Shown here: in pieces, positions 1-9,000 of the stretch
Position numbering within the stretch: the first letter of the stretch is position 1
Layout of the letters: every line of letters starts with the position of its first letter
Assembly: GCA_934426255.1 (NCBI GenBank)
Contig: CAKRYD010000020.1
Coordinates: 1-46,031, forward strand
Source of the DNA: an uncultured Bacteroidaceae bacterium
GTDB taxonomy: Bacteria > Bacteroidota > Bacteroidia > Bacteroidales > Bacteroidaceae
Direction: 5' to 3'
DNA: 46,031 nucleotides
Translations under genes and position numbers: made by a program
The notes under the pieces: model-generated
Told to the model about the DNA's origin: nothing
Databases searched by the model: none
The model's input: the letters and a program-made list of their open reading frames with translations, nothing else

Positions 1-779
1 AGTATTTGGATGATATTCACGGCTATACTGATGCAATCCATACTTTTACCACTCAATTTGAGCAAGAAGCTAACCGACTGCATGTTTTGGAAGAAATCCA
101 ACAATATTTCATGCGTCATAAAGCAGAAATCGCGAAAGATTCGGCAGATGTGGATATAGCTTTGAGAGGTGCCCTTCGTACGCTAAAAGAAACTGCCAAC
201 ACGAATGCGAATGAGCTAAACTCCACATTGGTTCAACAAGCCGAAGAGTTTAAACGTATTATTGCAGATGAGAGAGAGTCTTTTGAGAAACTCAATGCCG
301 AACTTCGTACTAAATTTAGTGCAGAACTCAACCAAATTCCTATGTTGCAAAAGCAACTGGCTGAAATTGCTGGCATACCAGACAAACTAGATAAGTTGAT
401 TGACCGTATGAAGTGTGCTAATAGTGCATTGGCTTCGTCAGTTAACGAGACGATGGAACGAACCACTAAAGAACTTACAGCCGCTTCTTTTCATGATAAA
501 GCTTCTCCATATGCCACACCGCAGGTATTGTCTGGATGGATGAAATGGACAATTGTAGTTTCTGTAATACTCATTGCTTTAGCTTGTATCTCGAACACAA
601 TATACAACATCTGGTTTGCTGAAGATAATTCACCATCTGTCACTGCTACCATAAGTGAAGCGGATGATACAGACTCTATCATGAACGCTCCAATCAGTGT
701 TGATAGCGTAGAGACACAACCTGTTCAACACTCGTCTATACCGTCCACATCACAATTAACACCTAACAACCAAGTATAA
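1..779 (+). CDS. Coiled-coil membrane protein, 5' truncated (possible MotA/ZorA-like partner)
   Basis: The reading frame is open to the left edge, so the true start lies outside the window; the first in-frame start-like codon is TTG at 6. About 258 residues are visible. Residues 1-160 are highly charged and heptad-like (runs of E, K, L, A), predicted coiled coil. Near residue 178 a hydrophobic stretch beginning WMKWTIVVSVILIALA forms one membrane segment, followed by a polar Ser/Thr/Asp-rich tail of about 60 residues. The next gene, 32 bp downstream, is MotB/OmpA-like, so this may be the stator partner (MotA/ZorA-like) whose channel helices lie upstream; that is inference from context. ZorA has a long helical tail, but a transmembrane helix after the tail is not something I know from that family. 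I do not recognise the family from the visible part alone. Confidence 0.7.
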   Translation, partial: YLDDIHGYTDAIHTFTTQFEQEANRLHVLEEIQQYFMRHKAEIAKDSADVDIALRGALRTLKETANTNANELNSTLVQQAEEFKRIIADERESFEKLNAELRTKFSAELNQIPMLQKQLAEIAGIPDKLDKLIDRMKCANSALASSVNETMERTTKELTAASFHDKASPYATPQVLSGWMKWTIVVSVILIALACISNTIYNIWFAEDNSPSVTATISEADDTDSIMNAPISVDSVETQPVQHSSIPSTSQLTPNNQV

Positions 780-811
780 AGCACCCATAATCCATAATAC
801 GTTTAGTTTAT

Positions 812-1498
812 ATGGCAGAGAAGAAAGAATCCTTTTTTTGGACAAGTTACTCTGATTTGATGACGAGCCTATTCTTCATCATGCTTACACTCTTTGTCCT
901 TATTATCGTACTCTTGCATAAGCGTATGGAAGCGACGGAGAAGCAACTTGAAGAAATCAAAAAAGTGGAAGCATCAACCAAGGAACTTGGTCGTTCAAAG
1001 AACTTTGCGTATAAGGCAGAATACAAGAAATACGTTCTCGATGTAAGATGTTTCTTCAAAGAAACAAGATATCGTCTTGCAGACCTGCAAGCAGATACAG
1101 CAAGACTACATAGGGCTGGTACTGAAATCAAGGAGTTTCTTGATAAAAACGAAAACAATCAGTACTTGCTCATCATTGAAGGGCAGGCTTCGCGCAATTC
1201 ACAAAAACTGACAGATGCCAACTACGACTGGAGTTTCCAACGTGCGCTCACACTGATGAAGTTCTGGAAGGATATTTGCCACATTGATTTTGGAGCAAAC
1301 TGCGAGTTTCAGATTGCTGGTAGCGGTGACGGTCGATACAACTTTGGCTACACAGGCGGTGAAGGCACCGAACGTTTCAAACAGCTTGATGCAACTCTCA
1401 TGCGTGAAAGAGGCTCTAAGGAAATTGACAATCAACGCTTTGTCATTCACATAATACCCAAAAACATTATTGAAGATGCTGAAAAAAAAGAAAACTAA
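812..1498 (+). CDS. MotB/ZorB-like protein with OmpA peptidoglycan-binding domain
   Basis: 228 aa. The N-terminus has the MotB-type signature: an aromatic/polar stretch FFWTSYSDLMTS leading into a single membrane helix (about residues 13-36). Asp15 sits where the ion-binding Asp lies in MotB (YADFMT in E. coli). A charged coiled-coil stretch (about 37-70) leads to a C-terminal OmpA-like fold (about 110-220), with LLIIEGQAS, DWSFQRALTL and NQRFVIHI at the places of the usual GHTD, LSxRRA and NRRVE motifs. The architecture matches ZorB and MotB stator subunits: proton- or sodium-driven, inner-membrane, peptidoglycan-anchored. It lies 32 bp after a coiled-coil membrane protein and overlaps the next gene, a secreted protease, by 23 bp. 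No flagellar genes are nearby, so a role in motility is unlikely; a defence or envelope role is inferred. Confidence 0.8.
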   Translation: MAEKKESFFWTSYSDLMTSLFFIMLTLFVLIIVLLHKRMEATEKQLEEIKKVEASTKELGRSKNFAYKAEYKKYVLDVRCFFKETRYRLADLQADTARLHRAGTEIKEFLDKNENNQYLLIIEGQASRNSQKLTDANYDWSFQRALTLMKFWKDICHIDFGANCEFQIAGSGDGRYNFGYTGGEGTERFKQLDATLMRERGSKEIDNQRFVIHIIPKNIIEDAEKKEN

Positions 1499-2231
1499 AT
1501 ATTGTGCTGTCATACTATGCTTGTCTGTATTGCTTTTTGTATCGTGCGCTCACAAGTCTGGCCACCGTCGCGACCGTGAACGCCCTGGCACTATGATGGC
1601 TGACCGTTCAGACAGGAAGTCTTCACGCTCTGCTTCTCGTAAGAGTAAAATTGTGAATAAACGATCCAACGACAAACTTGAAGGGTCACAAATCTTTGAA
1701 CGCTATGGCAGTGCTGTGTTCATGGTATTCACGACAGACGGCTCTAATGCTTACCAAGGTTCAGGTTTCTTTATTGACAACGAAGGTCTTGCAGTAAGTA
1801 ACTATCATGTTTTCAAGGGAACTGGTATTGGTCTTGAGCAAATCAAACTTGTAGGGAGCGATGAAGCCTACAAAGCTACTGAGGTCATACAAAAGAGTGA
1901 GCAAGAGGATTTCATTTTATTCCGAGTAGATTGTGAAAACACAAACTACATCCCCATTGCTACAGACAAACCTAAAATCGGTGAGAAAGTGTATGCTATT
2001 GGAAGTCCTCGCGGTCTTGAAAACACCTTCTCCTCAGGTGAGGTGTCTCAGTGGCGTGCCGACAATCTTATGCAAATTAGCGCACTCATCGACCATGGTA
2101 GCAGTGGCGGTGCTCTTATCAACGAATATGGTGAGGTAGTAGGCATTACGTCAGGTTCATTTGCTGATGGTTCACAAGCAAACCTAAACTATGCTTGGAG
2201 TATTGATGCCGTGAAACCATATGTCAAATAG
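1476..2231 (+). CDS. Trypsin-like serine protease lipoprotein
   Basis: 251 aa from the ATG at 1476; a TTG two codons upstream is also in frame. Residues 1-24 form a lipoprotein signal ending LLFVSC, with Cys24 as the lipid-modified residue; -3 is Phe, slightly off consensus. Residues 25-65 are a very basic Arg/Ser/Lys linker. Residues 72-251 are an HtrA-like chymotrypsin fold with a complete triad: His111 in SNYHV, Asp145 in EDFILF, Ser210 in DHGSSGGAL. There is no PDZ domain, unlike DegP/DegS. No acidic surface-export signal follows the Cys, so a periplasmic location is more likely than the cell surface. It starts inside the 3' end of the MotB-like gene (23-bp overlap), implying translational coupling and a shared function. 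The substrate is unknown. Confidence 0.85.
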   Translation: MLKKKKTKYCAVILCLSVLLFVSCAHKSGHRRDRERPGTMMADRSDRKSSRSASRKSKIVNKRSNDKLEGSQIFERYGSAVFMVFTTDGSNAYQGSGFFIDNEGLAVSNYHVFKGTGIGLEQIKLVGSDEAYKATEVIQKSEQEDFILFRVDCENTNYIPIATDKPKIGEKVYAIGSPRGLENTFSSGEVSQWRADNLMQISALIDHGSSGGALINEYGEVVGITSGSFADGSQANLNYAWSIDAVKPYVK

Positions 2232-2329
2232 ATTTATGGCAACTTGATGCACATATATAATATAATTTGATAAATCTATAGATTAAAGACATAAAGATGA
2301 TGAGTGGTTTAATAACAAGATTGGAATTA

Positions 2330-2953
2330 ATGAAGTATAGGCATATCAGATATTTGAAAGCCATATACATAGTCGCTTTTATTGCGTTGACAAGTGCATT
2401 ATTTTCTTGTCAATCAAGGAAAGAGAAGAAAACCAACAGTACGGAAAAGCGCTGGCTTACGTTTGAGAACGATTATTTCTCGCTGATGTATCCCTGCAAC
2501 TATTATATAGACGGTGATTTTACAATAGGAGCAGACAATTTGCAGAATACTCCTGCTGACTCTACGATTAATCCGATCAATGAAATTGATGTGGTTCCTT
2601 ATAATCTGACAAAAGAAACGCCATGGTTGCACATTGTTTTATCGAGATGCAAGATTCACCTGCCACTCCGTGACTTTATGCAAAACTCTATCGCCTTTAA
2701 AGGTATGGGTGAAGAAAAAGTGCTGCTGTGCTCGGATGTTGACAGCGTCTCTCTTGCAGGATTACCGGCATTGGCCGTCACTTTTGGCCATCTTCAAGCA
2801 CCCGGAGATACCTTGGTGCAACGGCAGTATATTGTGCAACTGCCCGACTATAAGCTGTATTATATCAACATAGAATGCAGCAGCGAAATAGTGCGTGATC
2901 CGGATAAGATGGCTCCGATGTTCAAAATATTGGATACATTGAAATTTAAATAG
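2330..2953 (+). CDS. Small lipoprotein of unknown function
   Basis: 207 aa. An in-frame ATG at 2297 exists, but the ATG at 2330 places a normal signal directly at the N-terminus (MKYRHIRYLK, hydrophobic core, lipobox ALFSC with Cys27 or thereabouts). The mature part contains a motif-like start WLTFENDYFSLMYPCNYY and later GLPALAV, loosely reminiscent of PsbP/DUF1795-like lipoproteins that begin with a Y-x-I-x-YP segment; I am not confident in that link. It sits 98 bp after the protease gene, so it may or may not belong to that cassette. Its last 8 bp overlap the 3' end of the convergent cation transporter gene. Confidence 0.65.
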   Translation: MKYRHIRYLKAIYIVAFIALTSALFSCQSRKEKKTNSTEKRWLTFENDYFSLMYPCNYYIDGDFTIGADNLQNTPADSTINPINEIDVVPYNLTKETPWLHIVLSRCKIHLPLRDFMQNSIAFKGMGEEKVLLCSDVDSVSLAGLPALAVTFGHLQAPGDTLVQRQYIVQLPDYKLYYINIECSSEIVRDPDKMAPMFKILDTLKFK

Positions 2954-3866
2954 GCGAGGCATATTTGCCGTCGTTTTTGATGGGTTCCATGTGGATGACG
3001 ACGTGCGTGGCAGGGCCGTAGGCGGCTTTTAGGCGTTGCTCAATGTGGGTGGCATGGCGATGAGCTTCATAAAGCGACAGGTCGGCGGGCATGCGGATGT
3101 GCATTTCTATGGCGATGTGATTGCCCAGGCGACGGGTGCAAAGATGGTGCATGCCGCTCACGCCGGGTTCGCTTTGGGCTATTTGCATGATGTTTTTTTC
3201 GACATCGTCAGGGAGGCTTTGTTCGAGCAGGTCGCCTGTGGATTGCCGCAACAGCCGGTAGGCTGCCTTGATGATGAATATGCTTACGATTACGGCTGCT
3301 ATAGGATCCAATATGGCCCATCGGTTGCCCAGCAGAATGGCTCCGCCAATGCCGATGGCCGTTCCTATGGATGACAAGGCATCACTGCGGTGATGCCAGG
3401 CATTGGCCATTACGGCAGGTGAATTGGTCATGCGTCCCACCTTTAGTGTAAAGCGGTAGGTCCATTCTTTTAGTGCGATGCTTATGAGTGCGGCCCCAAG
3501 TGCAATGAGGCCGGGAGGTTCCGGTTGCTCGCCGCGGAAAGCCTTGAAGATGCTACTCAGGCCGCCATACAATATGGCTATTCCTACTGTTGCGAGAGCT
3601 ATGCCTATGATGGCCGTGGCCAGCGTTTCGTATTTTCCATGCCCGTAGTCGTGATCCTTGTCCTGAGGCTTGTCGCTCAGGTGTACGAAGAGCATTACCA
3701 CAATATCGGTCAGGAAATCCGTGAGCGAGTGGGTGGCATCGGCTATCATGGCGGCCGATGAGCCTAAAATGCCGGCCGTATATTTGAATACTACGAGCAG
3801 CGCATTTATCAAACTGCCTTGAAGGGTTACTTTGTAGATGGCCTTTTCGCGTGTCGTTTCGTCCAT
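2946..3866 (-). CDS. Cation diffusion facilitator family transporter
   Basis: 306 aa from the ATG at 3866; the frame runs on to 4001 but a TAnnTTTG promoter element at 3895-3902 lies inside that extension, so the shorter start is chosen. It is a proton-coupled divalent metal exporter with six membrane helices and a cytoplasmic C-terminal dimerisation domain (about 205-300, with the GVSGMHHL and HIAIEMHI strands). Metal-site residues of the family are present as two HxxxD motifs: His46/Asp50 in TM2 (THSLTD) and His158/Asp162 in TM5 (HHRSD), plus the DYGHGK loop at 73-78. The HxxxD/HxxxD pair is more typical of zinc-type members than the DxxxD of FieF; substrate remains inference. Confidence 0.92.
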   Translation of the reverse strand: MDETTREKAIYKVTLQGSLINALLVVFKYTAGILGSSAAMIADATHSLTDFLTDIVVMLFVHLSDKPQDKDHDYGHGKYETLATAIIGIALATVGIAILYGGLSSIFKAFRGEQPEPPGLIALGAALISIALKEWTYRFTLKVGRMTNSPAVMANAWHHRSDALSSIGTAIGIGGAILLGNRWAILDPIAAVIVSIFIIKAAYRLLRQSTGDLLEQSLPDDVEKNIMQIAQSEPGVSGMHHLCTRRLGNHIAIEMHIRMPADLSLYEAHRHATHIEQRLKAAYGPATHVVIHMEPIKNDGKYASPI

Positions 3867-3894
3867 TATACGTGATTTTGTTCTTGTTAGGGTG

Positions 3895-3902
3895 CAAAGA
3901 TA
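3895..3902 (-). promoter_or_regulatory. Promoter -7 element for the CDF transporter
   Basis: On the minus strand it reads TATCTTTG followed by CA, matching the Bacteroidetes -7 consensus TAnnTTTG, 28 bp upstream of the chosen start at 3866. A clear -33 element is not obvious. Confidence 0.6.
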
Positions 3903-3980
3903 GGGAAAAATGTGTTTGGTATATGTTGCGTGCAGGTTTTTTGACGAGCCTGATGAGACAGTTGTTAGTGTAAAAAGCCC

Positions 3981-3988
3981 TAACTTTG
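3981..3988 (+). promoter_or_regulatory. Promoter -7 element for the FadL-like gene
   Basis: TAACTTTG followed by CA, 28 bp upstream of the ATG at 4017. It forms a divergent promoter pair with the element of the CDF transporter about 80 bp away. Confidence 0.65.
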
Positions 3989-4016
3989 CACGCTGAATCA
4001 ACGAAACAAAGTATAG

Positions 4017-5531
4017 ATGAGAAAAACAACATCATTGTTCAGCGTGTTGCTTCTGTCATTGGTCTCTATATGCTGTTATGCGGGAGGCCATCTGACGAAC
4101 ACGAACACAAGTATTGCTTTTAACAGGAATTTTGCCCGTAATGCCACATTGGAACTTGACGGAGCTTATTCCAATCCTGCCGGTCTTGCCTGGCTTGGTG
4201 ACGGACTTCATTTGGCATTCAATCTGCAAAGTGCCTATCAGAAGCGCAATATCGAGGCTACATTCGCTCCTTTTAGCATGAATGCCGACCATCCTGCCGG
4301 TGAAGACGGGAAACGCAACTTCAGAGGTTCGGCCGCAGCTCCTGCCATTCCTTCGGTGCAGGCAGCCTGGCAGAAGGGTGATTGGACGGTTTCGGCCAAC
4401 TTTGCCATTACCGGTGGGGGCGGCAAATGTTCGTTCAACGAGGGACTGCCATCGTTCGAGAGTCAAGTGGCCATGATTCCGGCCATGCTGACGCAAGCTG
4501 GGATGAGCTGCGATGCATATTCGCTTGATACATATATGTATGGACGACAATATGTATATGGCTTGCAGGCAGGGCTTACGTGGCGTGCCTTTGACAATTC
4601 AGAAGGGCAGGGATTGGCCTTTCATGCCGGTGCGCGCATGAATTATGTGTCGAACAAGTATACGGGCTATTTGAAAAGAATCAGTGCACGCATTAACGGA
4701 CAGATGACCGAATTGAATCCGTTTTTCGGTGCTGCGGCCGGCGAGGCTGCGGCTTTGGCCTCCCAATACGAGACGGCTGCCTTGCAGGCCAGGGCAGACA
4801 ACAACGAAGCTTTGGCACAGCAGTACGAGGCGGCCTCGGCTGCTGCCCGTACCAAGGCCGGAACTTATGAAGCATATGCAGGTGCAACGGCCGACAAGGA
4901 GCTTGATTGTTCGCAGTCGGGATGGGGACTTACTCCGATTATAGGTGTCGACTACAAGATGGGCCGGCTTAATCTGGCAGCTCGTTGCGAGTTGAATACA
5001 CATCTGAATATTGAGAATGATACCAAAATCAATACTACGGGAGTGAAGGCCTATGACAATGGTGTCAATACGCCTAACGACCTACCGGGCATGCTTTCAC
5101 TGGGCGCGCAATATGATTTTTGGTCGAAGTGCCGTGTCATGGCCGGTTACCACTATTATTTTGACAAGAATGCCGGCATGGCAGGCAATAAGCAGGACTA
5201 TCTGAAGCACAATACCAATGAGTGGCTCATGGGAGTGGAGGTGCCTGTTACGAAGCGTTTGCTGTTGAGCTGCGGCGGACAGCTGACCAATTATGGCTGT
5301 TCGGACGAGTATCAGAGCGACATGAGTTTCTCATGCGACAGCTATTCCATCGGTTTCGGTGCCCGTATCAGCGTTTCACCCAAGGTGGACATTGATGTGG
5401 CTTATTTCTGGACATCCTATAGTGACTATACAAAGGAGTCGAACAATTACAACGGCACGAATTTTCACGGAACCGACATCTATTCGCGCACCAACAAGGT
5501 GTTTGGTGCCGGTGTCACTTTCAAGCTGTAG
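4017..5531 (+). CDS. FadL/OMPP1/TodX-family outer membrane protein
   Basis: 504 aa. A signal peptide (residues 1-22, ending CCYAGG) is followed by the FadL-type hatch region with the family motif NPAGLAW near residue 57. The rest alternates short beta strands ending in aromatic residues, and the last residues GAGVTFKL fit an outer-membrane barrel with a terminal strand; the last residue is Leu rather than the usual Phe. FadL proteins carry hydrophobic molecules (fatty acids, aromatics) across the outer membrane; the substrate here is unknown. Unusual is an Ala-rich, Glu/Gln-rich helical stretch at about residues 234-296, probably an extracellular or periplasmic coiled-coil insertion. It has its own promoter and ends before a bidirectional terminator. 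Confidence 0.88.
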   Translation: MRKTTSLFSVLLLSLVSICCYAGGHLTNTNTSIAFNRNFARNATLELDGAYSNPAGLAWLGDGLHLAFNLQSAYQKRNIEATFAPFSMNADHPAGEDGKRNFRGSAAAPAIPSVQAAWQKGDWTVSANFAITGGGGKCSFNEGLPSFESQVAMIPAMLTQAGMSCDAYSLDTYMYGRQYVYGLQAGLTWRAFDNSEGQGLAFHAGARMNYVSNKYTGYLKRISARINGQMTELNPFFGAAAGEAAALASQYETAALQARADNNEALAQQYEAASAAARTKAGTYEAYAGATADKELDCSQSGWGLTPIIGVDYKMGRLNLAARCELNTHLNIENDTKINTTGVKAYDNGVNTPNDLPGMLSLGAQYDFWSKCRVMAGYHYYFDKNAGMAGNKQDYLKHNTNEWLMGVEVPVTKRLLLSCGGQLTNYGCSDEYQSDMSFSCDSYSIGFGARISVSPKVDIDVAYFWTSYSDYTKESNNYNGTNFHGTDIYSRTNKVFGAGVTFKL

Positions 5532-5584
5532 TGCCGGGTTGCCGTGATGGGATGAGTAACGCTGTTCTTTAGCAATATGAAAAG

Positions 5585-5611
5585 GCCTCGCGGTTTTATG
5601 TTCCGCGAGGC
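5585..5611. terminator. Bidirectional rho-independent terminator
   Basis: A perfect 9-bp stem GCCTCGCGG / CCGCGAGGC with a 9-nt loop, flanked by A-run on the left and T-run on the right. It sits between the convergent FadL-like and thioredoxin genes and can serve both. Confidence 0.9.
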
Positions 5612-5641
5612 TTTTTCTTTGAATGGCTGCAGCTGTGGTTG

Positions 5642-5956
5642 TCAGAGCAGTGCCTGCATCTTGGCTTCTACATCAGCGGCAGGGATGGCTCCTACTGTTT
5701 TGTCGACCACTTCGCCGTTTTTGAAAAACAGGATGGTCGGAATGTTGCGTATGCCGAAGCGGGCCGATAGTTCAGGGCTTTCGTCTACATCGACTTTTCC
5801 TACGATTATTTTACCATCGTATTTTTCGGCCAGGGCTTCTACTATGGGTGCCATTCTCTTGCAAGGACCGCACCATTCGGCCGAGAAGTCAATCGCCATA
5901 GGTTTGTCTAATGCTGCATATTCAGCAAAATTCAGGTCTGTGATTTCGATTTCCAT
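5642..5956 (-). CDS. trxA: Thioredoxin
   Basis: 104 aa from the ATG at 5956; the frame extends to 6004 but homologues are about 104 aa and start with MExEIT-like sequence. The active site is WCGPC with Cys29 and Cys32, preceded by the strand MAIDFSAE and followed by the NIPT cis-proline loop near residue 74. It is the cytosolic disulfide reductase for ribonucleotide reductase and other targets. It lies 122 bp downstream of dnaE on the same strand. An imperfect promoter-like TTACTTTG is visible on the minus strand near 6002-6009, so it may have its own transcript. Confidence 0.95.
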   Translation of the reverse strand: MEIEITDLNFAEYAALDKPMAIDFSAEWCGPCKRMAPIVEALAEKYDGKIIVGKVDVDESPELSARFGIRNIPTILFFKNGEVVDKTVGAIPAADVEAKMQALL

Positions 5957-6078
5957 TGTTATTGATGTTTTTATTGTTGCTTCCTGTGTTGTTTGTGTGT
6001 GCAAAGTAACAGCTTTTTCGGGATATCCACCCTATGTGGAGTGAAGAATCTTTTAAAAACGGCTGTGTCATTTCCTTG

Positions 6079-9000
6079 TCAATTGATTTTGTAGGTGAAG
6101 CCGTTCTGGCTATCCAGATAGTCAAGCATCTCTTTACAGACATCGACTTTGCAGCCGGTTGCTTTCAAAAAGATGTGCGACTTGCTCTTGTTGTCGGTCA
6201 GATTGAAGTAGACCGTGGTATTACCTTCGTTTTCCAGGCAGTATGAGGTGAAGTCTTCGCAAAACGTTTCGTCGAGTCTGTCAATGCCGGTCGAGATGGT
6301 GATTTTCTCGATGGCAGTCTCTTTGATATCGGCAAGAAATTCTATTTTTTCAATCTTCAACTCGATTTGTGTGGGATCCCATCGTTTGGGTTGAGCCCGG
6401 CCTGTGATATAAAGTGCATTGCCCGGGATAAGATAGTTTCTGAAGGTGCTCCAGTCGGTACCGAACAAGGCTATTTCACCTTGCCCGCTGTAGTCTTCCA
6501 ATTTGGCTATTCCGTAGGCCGTGTTGCGTTTGGAAACGCCTTCGCGAACCAAGGTTACGATTCCGCCTATGGTGACTTGCTGTCCGGCATGCTTTTTCAG
6601 TTGGTCGAGTTCGTCCAGATGGAGGGTGCAGATGTTATTGATGACAACTGCGTAGCTGTCGAGTGGGTGTGCCGATAGATAGATGCCTATCAGTTCGCGT
6701 TCCTTGTTGAGTTTTTCCAATTGTGTCCATTGTGTCTGGAGTGCTGGAATTTCGGGCTTGGTTATCTCGAAGGCTTCCATGCCGCCGAAGAGGCTGTTGC
6801 TGTTGTTGGCCAGGTCGTTTTTGTAGGTTTGTCCGTAGCGTATGAGTTGTTCCAGGAATGTTTCGCCTTTATTGTTCGTTTCAAAGAACTGTTCGCGTCT
6901 GATGTCTTTGAAGCAGTCGAGTGCTCCTGCGATAATCAGGTTTTCCAATGTGCGGCGGTTACACGACGAAAGGTCGATGCGTTCTACAAAGTCGTAGATG
7001 CTTTTGTAAAGGCCGTTCTGGTCGCGTTCTTTGACAATGTTTTCTATTGCCGCAGTGCTTACGCCCTTGATGGCCCCCATTCCGAAGCGGATGTCATTGT
7101 GTTTGTTTACGCTGAATTTCAGACGGCTTTCGTTGATGTCAGGTCTCAGTGTCTGTATGCCGATAGATTTGCATTCGTCCATCAGCTTTGTGATGTCGTT
7201 GATGTTGGCAAGGCTTCGGCTCATGACGGCGGCCATGTATTGCGAGGGAAAGTTGGCTTTGAGATAAGCTGTCTGATAGGCTATCCACGAATAGCAGGTG
7301 GCGTGGCTCTTGTTGAAGGCATACGAAGCGAAGGCTCGCCAGTCGTTCCATATCTTTTCCAGTATTTTCGGGTCGTAGCCGTTTTTGGTGCCGCCTTCGA
7401 TGAACTTGGGGTAGAGGTGGTTTAGTTTCTCTATCTGCTTCTTTCCCATTGCTTTGCGCAGTGTGTCGCTTTGGCCGCGTGTGAAGCCGGCTATCAGTCG
7501 TGACAGCAACATTACCTGCTCCTGATAGACGGTGATGCCATAGGTCTCTTTCAGATATTTCTCCATGCAGGGCAAGTCATAGACGATGGGTTCTTCGCCT
7601 TTCTTGCGTTTGATGAAGCTGGGTATGTATGACATGGGTCCCGGCCGGTAGAGGGCGTTCATGGCTATCAGGTCTTCAAAGACGGAAGGTTGCAGTTCGC
7701 GCAGGTATTTCTGCATGCCCGGTGATTCAAATTGGAAGGTGCCGATAGTTCTTCCTTCGCAGAACAGCTGATAGGTGGCGGGGTCGTTGATGTCGAGATG
7801 GTCTACATCGATTTCTATGCCCAGGCTGATTCGGATGTTTTCAACGGCTTCTTTCAGTATGGAAAGTGTTTTCAAGCCGAGAAAGTCCATCTTGATGAGT
7901 CCGGTTTCTTCAATGACCGAGCCTTCGTATTGGGTGCAGCGCAGTTTTTCGCCTGTCTCTTTGTCGTCGGCAGTGCTTACGGGAACCCAGTCGGATATGT
8001 CGTCGCGGCAGATAATGGTCCCGCAGGCATGCACACCGGTGTTCCTGACGTTGCCTTCCAGCATTTTGGCATAGCGGATGGTGTCGTGCAGCAACGGATT
8101 CGGTGAATGTTCGGCTTCAGCGAGTTCGGGTATGGCTGCGATGGCATTGGTCAGGTTCATCTTGGGCACTTTGCCGTCGGGTCCTTCGGGCAGTTTGTCG
8201 GGAATCAGCTTGCAAAGCCGTTGGCTTTCCGAGAGAGGCAGTTTTTCCACACGTGCCACATCTTTGATGGCCAGCTTGGTTGCCATGGTGCCGTAGGTGA
8301 TGATGTGGGCAACTTTTTCTTTGCCATATTTCTTTGTGACCCAGTCTAACACGCGTCCCCGTCCGTCGTCATCGAAGTCTACATCGATATCAGGCAGGCT
8401 GATGCGGTCGGGGTTGAGGAATCTTTCAAACAGAAGGTCGTATTTGATGGGGTCGATTTGTGTGATTCCCAGACAATAGGCCACGGCAGAGCCTGCGGCA
8501 GACCCTCGGCCCGGCCCTACAGAGACGTTGAGCTCCTTTCGTGCAGCGTTGATATAGTCTTGCACGATAAGGAAATAGCCGGGAAAGCCCATTGTCTTCA
8601 TCACGTGCAATTCAAAGTTGATGCGATCCTTGACATCTTTGCTTAGGGGGTCGCCATAGCGTTCCTTGGCTCCTTTGTAGGTGAGTTCGGCCAGATAGTC
8701 GGCTTCCAGTTTGATGCGATACAGCTTGTCGTAGCCTCCCAGTTTGTCTATTTTCTTTTGACCTTCTGCTTCGTCGCAGACCACATGGCCGTTTTCATCG
8801 CGTGTAAATTCGTCGTACAGGTCTTTTTCCGAATACTTTTTGCGATATTCCTCTTCGGTGCCGAACTCCTCGGGAATGGCAAAGTTGGGCATGATGGGGG
8901 CGTGGTCTATGCTATAGGTTTCTATGCTGTCGCAGATGTCGCAAGTGTTTTGCAGGGCTTCGGGCACGTCTTCGAAGATGGCGTTCATCTCTTCGCGGGT

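Noticed and set aside
1..2231. Calling the left cassette a standard Zorya system
   Set aside because: Only a ZorB-like gene is certain; no ZorC, ZorD or ZorE homologue is in view and the third gene is a periplasmic protease. The MotA-like part is outside the window.
3553..4035. 160-aa minus-strand ORF over the transporter gene 5' end
   Set aside because: Shifted-frame shadow; the transporter frame has the family motifs and promoter support.
5577..6044. 155-aa plus-strand ORF across the thioredoxin gene
   Set aside because: Antisense shadow of trxA; starts within the terminator region and lacks a promoter.
6721..7425. 234-aa plus-strand ORF inside dnaE
   Set aside because: Antisense reading of a well-supported core gene with composition typical of an overlapping shadow.
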